Assembly: GCA_002839245.1 (NCBI GenBank)
Contig: PGXR01000093.1
Location: 1-10,921 of the forward strand
Direction of reading: 5' to 3'
Source of the DNA: Spirochaetae bacterium HGW-Spirochaetae-7
GTDB lineage: Bacteria > Spirochaetota > Spirochaetia > Treponematales > UBA12059
Length of the DNA stretch: 10,921 nt
Below are positions 6,773-10,921 of this stretch, piece after piece. The translations under genes and the position numbers were made by a program. The notes under the pieces are model-generated. The model was not told where the DNA came from. It was given only the letters and a program-made list of their open reading frames with translations, and made no database searches. How positions within the stretch are numbered: position 1 is the stretch's first letter; each line of letters begins with the position of its first letter.

Positions 6773-6802
6773 TTTTATAAAATGCGTCTGCATTTTATAA
6801 AA
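6773..6802. repeat. Hairpin 3 of the triple-hairpin block (4 nt after the small Cys-rich gene)
   Basis: Arms 6773-6785 and 6790-6802 are perfectly complementary over 13 bp with the 4-nt loop GTCT. Each arm contains the self-complementary decamer TTTTATAAAA, so each arm is also a small palindrome. It begins 4 nt after the stop codon of the small Cys-rich gene. Its position fits a 3'-end or processing element for that transcript, but its stem is AT-rich and no U-tract follows it. Confidence 0.75.
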
Positions 6803-6806
6803 CCAT

Positions 6807-7154
6807 CTATTTCTTGCGTAATTCGGAGAGGAGCCCCTCGGGGCTGAAGCCGCCGAGGTAGGAGACGGCGCCGCCGATGCAGACGACCGGTTCGAGGATT
6901 GCCATCGAGAGAAGCTTCTGGACATCGGGATTTCTCGCGATGTTCTCGGGCGTCGACTCGAAAAACGAGACCGTATACTTTGCGCCCAGCTCCGAGGCCG
7001 CCAGGAGTCGCTGGAAATCGAGCACGAGGTCGATCGTCCGCCGCTTTGCAGCGGGGGTCGTTCCCGACGAGCACTCGTCGCATGAATGCTCGCAGCCTGA
7101 GCATATCCTGTCTTCGGCCTTGCCGTACACGTCAATGGTTATGGTTTGGTTCAT
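6807..7154 (-). CDS. Small Cys-cluster protein, probable thioredoxin-like fold
   Basis: A 115-residue protein I cannot name with certainty. The N-terminus reads ITIDVYGKAEDRICSGC, with a Cys cluster C18-x2-C21-x3-C25-x2-C28. After a helical middle (about 37-60), a strand VSFFES and a second helix comes LEPVVCIGGAVSYLGG (88-102). The beta-strand/Pro89-Val-Val/Gly-Gly pattern resembles the cis-Pro side of thioredoxin or glutaredoxin folds, and the overall layout resembles YuzD-type small proteins (VYG...ICxxC at the start, PVVxIxG at the end). A redox or metal-binding role is therefore likely; the four clustered Cys could bind Zn or an Fe-S cluster. The ATG at 7154 has no Shine-Dalgarno, but a candidate promoter lies just upstream. 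It is followed by hairpin 3. Only weak family recognition, so function is left open. Confidence 0.75.
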   Translation of the reverse strand: MNQTITIDVYGKAEDRICSGCEHSCDECSSGTTPAAKRRTIDLVLDFQRLLAASELGAKYTVSFFESTPENIARNPDVQKLLSMAILEPVVCIGGAVSYLGGFSPEGLLSELRKK

Positions 7155-7172
7155 AGGTTTCGTTGGATCGTC

Positions 7173-7201
7173 ACGATACGGGTTACCCGCATAATAATCA
7201 A
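7173..7201 (-). promoter_or_regulatory. Candidate promoter with embedded palindrome, upstream of the Cys-cluster gene
   Basis: On the minus strand, TTGATT (7201-7196), a 17-bp spacer and TATCGT (7178-7173) match four of six bases each with ideal spacing. The spacer contains the palindrome CGGGT-A-ACCCG (7179-7189), which could be an operator. The predicted transcription start would leave only about 10-12 nt before the ATG at 7154, consistent with the lack of a Shine-Dalgarno (a nearly leaderless message). It lies within the 60-bp gap after the DUF721 gene. Confidence 0.4.
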
Positions 7202-7214
7202 GCCGGATTCGGTC

Positions 7215-7787
7215 CTACCTTGCCTTGGGTGTTTTCCCTGCCGCCTTGAGCCGGGCCTTGTCGCGGTTCTCCGTTCCCAGGGTACCGGCAAGAGACGAAA
7301 GGATGTCACGGAAGGAGTCGTCGGCCACGCCCAGTATCGTCTGTTCCACGGTCGGCATAGGCGCAGAACAGGGTCTGTCCCCAGTTGTCTCAGGCTCGGG
7401 TACGTCCCGGGGTCTGTCCCCAAGGGGGTCTGTCCCCGGTTGGTTCGCGGGCTCTGTCCCCCGGCGGGTCGTGCCAGGTACGGAGCCGTCCTTGGCCAGC
7501 CTGAAGGCAATGCCCGAGATGCCGAGCGCAGGGAAGCTGCGTCGTATCGTTTCGAGGATACGGCCTTGGTCCATCTGCAGGAGCTGGATCCAGCCGGGGT
7601 GGTCGGCCTCGACGAAGACGATGCCGTTGCGCACGTCGACGGGGCGGGAGTGGGCCGCCAGGTTCTCACCGGCGGCCCGCGACCAGAATCCGAAGAAGCG
7701 AGACCAGCTCTCGGCCTTTTCAGCAACCTTGGGCGAAAGGAGGGTGCTCAGGAGATCGGAAGCCTTACGTATTCGAGAATCGTCCAT
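7215..7787 (-). CDS. DUF721/DciA-like protein with a repeat-derived insertion
   Basis: A 190-residue protein. DciA, a DUF721 protein, is known as a loader or operator of the replicative helicase DnaB in bacteria without DnaC/DnaI; that role here is inferred. Residues 28-97 contain the DUF721 pattern (FFGFWSRAAGENLAAHSRPVDV, then GIVFVEADHPGWIQLLQMD, then ISGIAFRL). Residues about 103-143 are a low-complexity segment rich in Gly, Thr, Asp, Arg and Pro (GTEP, GTDP, GDRP, GDRP) encoded by four DNA repeats. A charged helical C-terminus follows. The ATG at 7787 overlaps the end of recF by 23 nt, indicating a dnaN-recF-DUF721 operon. The order matches the TP0001-TP0004 region of Treponema pallidum as I recall it. 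The ribosome binding site is weak (GGACGG). Confidence 0.85.
   Translation of the reverse strand: MDDSRIRKASDLLSTLLSPKVAEKAESWSRFFGFWSRAAGENLAAHSRPVDVRNGIVFVEADHPGWIQLLQMDQGRILETIRRSFPALGISGIAFRLAKDGSVPGTTRRGTEPANQPGTDPLGDRPRDVPEPETTGDRPCSAPMPTVEQTILGVADDSFRDILSSLAGTLGTENRDKARLKAAGKTPKAR
7371..7461. repeat. Four copies of the GGGGTCTGTCCCC-type repeat inside the DUF721 gene
   Basis: On the plus strand GGGTCTGTCCCC occurs at 7371-7382, 7410-7421 and 7426-7437, and GGCTCTGTCCCC at 7450-7461. A decayed form, GGGTACGTCCCGG, lies at 7398-7410. CTG positions are 7375, 7414, 7430 and 7454, so the spacings are 39, 16 and 24. The 16-nt step changes the reading frame: two copies are translated as GDRP and two as GTDP/GTEP. 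The flank GTGCCAGGTAC (7471-7481) is another near-palindrome. The same repeat occurs in the tex tail about 3 kb away in yet another frame. Confidence 0.85.
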
Positions 7788-8835
7788 CGTCCGTCCAGTA
7801 TACGACAGTGGAGCCGGTGGCGTAATCCCGGTATGGTTCCCCGGGAAGAAACGTGAAGAACGCCTGGTCGGCCTCGGGCAGGTTCTCCATGAACCTGCGC
7901 CGCTTGGGAGGGTCGAGCTCAAGGAGGACGTCGTCGAGCAGCAGTATGGGATGCCTGCCGCATACCGAGGCGTAATGCTCGGCCTGCGCAATCCGTAGGG
8001 TCAGGCCGAGCAGCCTGAGCTGGCCGGTCGATGCGCGGTCGGAAAAGTCCCCCCGCTCGTCGACGAAAACGAAGCGGTCGCGGTGCGGTCCGGACAGGCT
8101 GGTACCAAGGGCCAGTTCCCTGTCCCTCGAGGCTGCGAGGCGGGCCAGCACGTCGTCTTTCGTCTCCTCGAGGCGCCAGGAAGGTCGGTATGATACGCCG
8201 ACCCGCCTCCCGAGCAGCGATACGCGCTCGTAGCGGGGAGCAAAGCGTTCGTCGAACTCCGCCGACAGCCTGGCGCGTTCGTCCCTGAGGCCGAGGCCGT
8301 ACGACACGGTCTGTATGTCGAGCACCTCGAGCACGTCCAGGCTGCGCTCCCTGAGGGCTACGTTCCTGGCCCTGAGAACCCTCCGGTAGGCCCGCAGGAG
8401 ATCGATGTAGCCCGCGGAGACAAGGCTCGCGGTCTGGTCGAAGAAGAAGCGCCGACGTTCGGGCTCGCCGCGGGCGAATTCCATGTCTTCGTGGCAGAAG
8501 ACTATCGCGGGATTGCGCTCGACCAGTCGCTTCCTGTCGTGGATGGCCTTGTCGTCCTCACGTATCGTCTTGATGCCGGATTCCCAGGTAACGCGGCAGC
8601 CCGAACCGTCTGGATTCGTCCCTCGTACAGACCAAGCCTGGGTACCGGTCCTGGCGGCGTCGGCGTCGGAGCCTCCCCTGAAAGATGCCCCGTAGCAGAG
8701 GGTATAGATCGCATCGAGGAAGTTGGTCTTGCCCTGGCCGTTGTCGCCCACGACGAAAACGGACGGAGTATCCGTCCGGATGACCCCGTCCGCAAGGTTA
8801 CGGAACGAGACGGCTTCGATGCTTGAAAACGACAT
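7765..8835 (-). CDS. recF: RecF, DNA replication/repair SMC-like ATPase
   Basis: A 356-residue RecF, the ATPase that with RecO and RecR helps load RecA at gapped DNA. The Walker A motif GDNGQGKT is at 30-37, SGPHRDRF at 248-255, the ABC signature STGQLRLLGLTLRIAQ at 269-284, and Walker B with D-loop ILLLDDVLLELD at 297-308. The length is typical. I chose the ATG at 8835 (MSFSSIEAVSFRNL) because RecF proteins begin with a short strand leading into FRN; the longer open frame to 8979 is a shadow of dnaN. The start is 13 nt after the dnaN stop with no clear Shine-Dalgarno, suggesting translational coupling. The stop overlaps the DUF721 gene. Confidence 0.96.
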   Translation of the reverse strand: MSFSSIEAVSFRNLADGVIRTDTPSVFVVGDNGQGKTNFLDAIYTLCYGASFRGGSDADAARTGTQAWSVRGTNPDGSGCRVTWESGIKTIREDDKAIHDRKRLVERNPAIVFCHEDMEFARGEPERRRFFFDQTASLVSAGYIDLLRAYRRVLRARNVALRERSLDVLEVLDIQTVSYGLGLRDERARLSAEFDERFAPRYERVSLLGRRVGVSYRPSWRLEETKDDVLARLAASRDRELALGTSLSGPHRDRFVFVDERGDFSDRASTGQLRLLGLTLRIAQAEHYASVCGRHPILLLDDVLLELDPPKRRRFMENLPEADQAFFTFLPGEPYRDYATGSTVVYWTDDGRFSNT

Positions 8836-8848
8836 CGGCCGGGTTGGC

Positions 8849-9952
8849 TTAGTCGACCTGCATGGGCATGAGGATGTGGAAGTAGTCTGATTCCGGGTCT
8901 GGGGACAGAGTAACCGCCCTGGAAGTCTCGGTAAAGCGCATGCGGATGCCCTCGCTTTCGATGGCCCGCAGCGGTTCATCTATGTACTTGTAGTTCATCG
9001 CTATGACCGCTTCGGGGCCGTCATACGTGCAGGGTATTTCCTCGCGGGCGGTGCCGATGTCGGATTCCTCGGACGATATGACCAGCTTGTCAGCGGAGAG
9101 GGCGAAGAAGGTCCTCCTCGACTTCTGCTCGACGAAAATCGATACGCGCTTCAGCGCGTCGAGGATGTCCTGCCTCTTTGCTGAAACCAGGTATTGCTGC
9201 GATTCGGGGATGACCTTCTGGTAGGTCGGGAATTGCCCTTCGATAAGCACGGTGCTCAGCCGGTACTGGCCGAACTTGACGAAGAGGTTCTTGTCGTTCA
9301 CGGCCAGCTCGATCTGGCCTTCGTCTGAAGCGCGGTGAAGAATGACCGACAGGAGCTTTGGAGGAATGATGACGCCCTTGAAGTCAGGAATGCCTTCGAC
9401 GATGCCGCGCTTGATATAGGCGAGCCTCCTGCCGTCGGTGGCGACCATGACAAGTCCGTCCTGGACGCGCTCCAGGAAGACGCCGTTCATGAAGTACCTG
9501 GTCTCGTCGTCGGAGACGGCAAAGACGGTCTGGCCAATCATGTCCCTGAAATCCGACACCGGTATCGAAAAGAATTTGTCGTCGTCGATGTCGGGAAGCT
9601 GCGGGAACTGTTCGCTGGCTATGGTCTTGAGGCTGAACTGAGCCTTCTTGAAGCTCGGCTTGATGACAACCTTCAGGTCCTTCTGGTCGACCTCGATAGT
9701 TCCTTCGGGAATGCTCGAAAGGATGCCGTTGAGCTTGTCGCAGAACACGGTAAAGCTGCCGGGTTCCTGGATGTCCACCGGCATCCTGGTCTCGAAACCG
9801 ATCTTTATGTCCGTGGCCCGTACCAAAAGCGAGCCGTCGCTGGCTTCCAGGTAGACGTTGGAAACGACCGACATGGAGCTCCTGGAGGAGATGATCTCCT
9901 GGGCAAACGTAATTTCGCGTTGTAACGCGTTTTTTTCGCAGACGAATTTCAT
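8849..9952 (-). CDS. dnaN: DnaN, DNA polymerase III beta subunit (sliding clamp)
   Basis: The 367-residue ring-forming clamp that tethers DNA polymerase III and other DNA enzymes. The sequence begins MKFVCEKNALQREI and includes FSVSDDETRYFMNGV-like (144-158 here as FAVSDDETRYFMNGV) and ATDGRRLA (171-178). It ends YFHILMPMQVD; the MPM end forms part of the clamp's peptide-binding pocket in this family. It resembles treponemal beta clamps closely, the main reason for the spirochaete assignment. The ATG at 9952 has GAGGT (9958-9962) with a 5-nt spacer. A candidate extended -10 promoter lies at 9981-10010. An A7 run just inside the gene (minus strand, codons 6-8) faces a short inverted repeat. 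It heads the dnaN-recF-DUF721 unit. Confidence 0.98.
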   Translation of the reverse strand: MKFVCEKNALQREITFAQEIISSRSSMSVVSNVYLEASDGSLLVRATDIKIGFETRMPVDIQEPGSFTVFCDKLNGILSSIPEGTIEVDQKDLKVVIKPSFKKAQFSLKTIASEQFPQLPDIDDDKFFSIPVSDFRDMIGQTVFAVSDDETRYFMNGVFLERVQDGLVMVATDGRRLAYIKRGIVEGIPDFKGVIIPPKLLSVILHRASDEGQIELAVNDKNLFVKFGQYRLSTVLIEGQFPTYQKVIPESQQYLVSAKRQDILDALKRVSIFVEQKSRRTFFALSADKLVISSEESDIGTAREEIPCTYDGPEAVIAMNYKYIDEPLRAIESEGIRMRFTETSRAVTLSPDPESDYFHILMPMQVD

Positions 9953-9980
9953 GGCTGACCTCGCTCGGTTTCTGAAGACA

Positions 9981-10010
9981 AGGATAGCACGGAAGCGCCA
10001 TAGCGCGCAA
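9981..10010 (-). promoter_or_regulatory. Candidate dnaN promoter (extended -10)
   Basis: On the minus strand, TTGCGC (10010-10005), an 18-bp spacer and TATCCT (9986-9981), preceded by TGC as an extended -10 (TGN). The -10 matches four of six bases and the -35 only three of six, so the call leans on the TGN element. It would give a leader of about 20-25 nt before the dnaN ATG, with a reasonable Shine-Dalgarno. Confidence 0.4.
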
Positions 10011-10067
10011 TGAATGTATCGACGGAACCAGGGCGGATCGAACGGTGCATCCCGTCTTGTTGAATTT

Positions 10068-10083
10068 GAATTTATATAAATTC
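10068..10083. repeat. Perfect 16-bp AT-rich palindrome in the dnaA-dnaN gap
   Basis: GAATTTATATAAATTC is identical to its reverse complement and has only two G/C bases. It lies directly beyond the DnaA-trio-like series and is flanked on one side by TTGAATTT. It could be the first unwound DNA of the origin or a binding site for a dimeric protein. Confidence 0.7.
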
Positions 10084-10084
10084 G

Positions 10085-10120
10085 TAATAGTCATAGTAAG
10101 GGACAAGTATAAGTGGATAT
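10085..10120. other. Candidate origin unwinding module: DnaA-box-like site, GGG, DnaA-trios
   Basis: Reading the minus strand 5' to 3', ATATCCACT (10120-10112, 7 of 9 to TTATCCACA) is followed by a weaker box-like TTATACTTG (10112-10104) and CCC (10102-10100). The plus strand read 3' to 5' from 10099 then gives AAT-GAT-ACT-GAT-AAT. Four of these five triplets fit the DnaA-trio consensus 3'-(G/A)A(T/A)-5'. The order box, G/C run, trios, AT-rich DNA is that reported for the Bacillus subtilis basal unwinding system. Confidence 0.45.
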
Positions 10121-10225
10121 CCGGTACAGCTTCATGTCCTGGAAGGAATTGTCCGGTGGATGAAACTGCTCCTCCGGATGAATATTCTTGCACATGCCAG
10201 GCCTTTGTTGACGGATAGTAGCCAT
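10091..10225 (-). CDS. Possible small ORF between dnaA and dnaN (44 residues)
   Basis: An ATG at 10225 with a good Shine-Dalgarno-like GGAAGG five nucleotides upstream opens a 44-codon frame (MATIRQQRPGMCKNIHPEEQ at its start) ending TGA at 10091. It lies in the same frame as dnaA and there is no stop between the dnaA TAA and this ATG, so the dnaA frame stays open for 58 sense codons after its stop. The peptide has no recognisable domain, and its 3' end overlaps the candidate origin motifs. I regard it as more likely non-coding; it is listed because the start signal is better than that of several real genes here. Confidence 0.15.
   Translation of the reverse strand: MATIRQQRPGMCKNIHPEEQFHPPDNSFQDMKLYRISTYTCPLL
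10155..10163. promoter_or_regulatory. Second DnaA-box-like site
   Basis: GGTGGATGA on the plus strand matches TGTGGATAA at 7 of 9 positions and has the same orientation as the site at 10112-10120, with 43 bp between their starts. On its own such a match can occur by chance. Confidence 0.25.
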
Positions 10226-10267
10226 CGTAACCTTCCATGTACAGGATAGCCACAAGCCTTGAACAGC

Positions 10268-10921
10268 TTAGCCCTTGATGCTCATCTGACGTATTGACTG
10301 GATGAGCTTCTGTATCTTTGAGTCAAGCGTCGGGTCGAGCTTCAGCTGTTCGTCTATCTTCTGGCACGAATGCATCACGGTCGTATGGTCCCGCCCGCCG
10401 AACTCGAGGCCGAGCTCGGTCGTCGAATACTCCGTTATCTCCCTGGCTATGTACATGGCTATCTGGCGGGGGATGACGATGCTCCTTGTGCGTTTTTTTC
10501 CCTTCATGTCGTTGGCGCTGACCTTGTACGACTCGGATACGGTGCGGATGATGTGGTCGATGGTCACGTTGCCGTGGCGCGTCTGGCTGAATACGTCCTT
10601 GAGCTGCTGCTGGGCGACTTCGAGGGTGATGTTCAGGCCCACGAGGTCGGCATAGGCGGAGAGCTTGAGGAGGGCGGCTTCCAGGTCGCGGACGTTGGTC
10701 GATATATTCCTCGCGATCACGTCGAAGACTTCTGGCGGGATGTTCAGGTGGTTCGTCTCAACCTTCTTCTTGAGGATGGCGTAGCGGGTCTCGTAATTCG
10801 GCGGTTGCAGGTCGACGTTGAGGCCCCTCTCGAAGCGGCTGCGCAACCTGTCGGAGAGGTTCTTCAGTTCGGAAGCCGGGCGGTCGCACGTGAAGACCAT
10901 CTGCTTGTTGCCGTCGTACAG
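10268..10921 (-). CDS. dnaA: DnaA, chromosomal replication initiator (C-terminal part, cut by the window edge)
   Basis: The last 217 codons of dnaA; the 5' part lies beyond the right edge. DnaA binds DnaA boxes at oriC and opens the duplex in its ATP form. The visible part begins LYDGNKQMVFTCDRPASELK, the end of the AAA+ core with its Asp-Arg-Pro motif. RLRSRF (visible residues 25-30, including the conserved Arg of box VII) follows, then the lid subdomain (ETRYAILKKKVE) and sensor-2 region (NVRDLEAALLKL). Domain IV, the DNA-binding helix-turn-helix, carries the signature GGRDHTTVMHSCQKI near the C-terminus. The residues that contact the DnaA box are intact, so recognition of TTATCCACA-type boxes is expected. 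The stop codon TAA is at 10270-10268. Confidence 0.97.
   Translation of the reverse strand: MYDGNKQMVFTCDRPASELKNLSDRLRSRFERGLNVDLQPPNYETRYAILKKKVETNHLNIPPEVFDVIARNISTNVRDLEAALLKLSAYADLVGLNITLEVAQQQLKDVFSQTRHGNVTIDHIIRTVSESYKVSANDMKGKKRTRSIVIPRQIAMYIAREITEYSTTELGLEFGGRDHTTVMHSCQKIDEQLKLDPTLDSKIQKLIQSIRQMSIKG

Larger units (their letters stand above)
9953..10267. other. dnaA-dnaN intergenic region, probable chromosomal origin (oriC)
   Basis: This 315-bp gap is more AT-rich than the rest of the window and sits between dnaA and dnaN, a common origin position in bacteria. It contains two DnaA-box-like sites sharing GTGGAT (10112-10120 and 10155-10163, each 7 of 9 to TGTGGATAA), a GGG run, a DnaA-trio-like series (10085-10099), a 16-bp AT palindrome (10068-10083) and a candidate dnaN promoter. 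There are no perfect DnaA boxes, which leaves the possibility that the main box cluster lies upstream of dnaA, outside the window. No RNA gene or terminator was recognised. Confidence 0.5.

Noticed and set aside
6671..6802. CRISPR array, integron attC sites or tandem terminators as explanation of the hairpins
   Set aside because: The three arms differ in sequence and spacing, so there are no direct repeats; attC core sites are not apparent; there are no T-runs after the stems.
7215..7787. DUF721 gene broken by repeat insertion (pseudogene)
   Set aside because: The frame stays open through the repeats and continues into a plausible C-terminal helix ending at a normal stop, so it appears intact.
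9384..10253. A minus-strand frame of 289 codons spanning the dnaA-dnaN gap and the dnaN 5' half
   Set aside because: Most of it is an alternative frame of dnaN. The intergenic part has no clear homology and its start lacks a convincing ribosome binding site. It competes with the origin interpretation.
1..10921. A new defence, mobile or biosynthetic system
   Set aside because: All sizeable genes belong to housekeeping families (replication, Tex, CorA, Rnf) or small widespread domains. No transposase, nuclease cassette, toxin-antitoxin pair or phage gene was visible.

Overview
The window is chromosomal DNA from a GC-rich bacterium, most probably a spirochaete (Spirochaetota). The DnaN sequence reads like treponemal beta clamps, and dnaA-dnaN-recF-DUF721 is the gene order I recall for the start of Treponema chromosomes. 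The assignment is from memory of these families, not a search. All ten recognisable genes lie on the minus strand, so they are described here from right to left.

Replication end (10921 to about 7215): the 3' part of dnaA, a 315-bp intergenic region, then dnaN, recF and a DUF721/DciA-like gene. recF starts 13 nt after dnaN, and the DUF721 gene overlaps recF by 23 nt, so these three look like one transcription unit. The dnaA-dnaN gap is the obvious oriC candidate. It holds a DnaA-box-like site, a short G/C run, a series of DnaA-trio-like triplets and a perfect 16-bp AT-rich palindrome, in the order described for the Bacillus subtilis unwinding element. A weak 44-codon ORF also lies there.

Middle (7214 to 3812): a small Cys-rich protein with a probable thioredoxin-like fold and its own candidate promoter; a 132-bp block of three consecutive long hairpins; tex (RNA-binding transcription accessory protein); and a PilZ-domain protein.

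Left end (3810 to 1): a CorA-type metal transporter, a 225-bp gap with a good sigma70-type promoter, then rnfC, rnfD and the first 47 codons of rnfG in tightly overlapping order. This is the start of an RnfCDGEAB operon encoding the ion-pumping ferredoxin:NAD+ oxidoreductase, which points to an anaerobic or fermentative energy metabolism.

The most unusual features are not genes. A short near-palindromic repeat (GGGGTCTGTCCCC and variants) occurs four times in the coding sequence of the Tex tail and four times inside the DUF721 gene. It is read in different frames and produces low-complexity linkers in two unrelated proteins, which suggests DNA-level spread of the repeat into coding sequence. 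The triple-hairpin block and the origin architecture are the other two points worth following. No tRNA, rRNA, CRISPR array, insertion sequence or defence system was seen.
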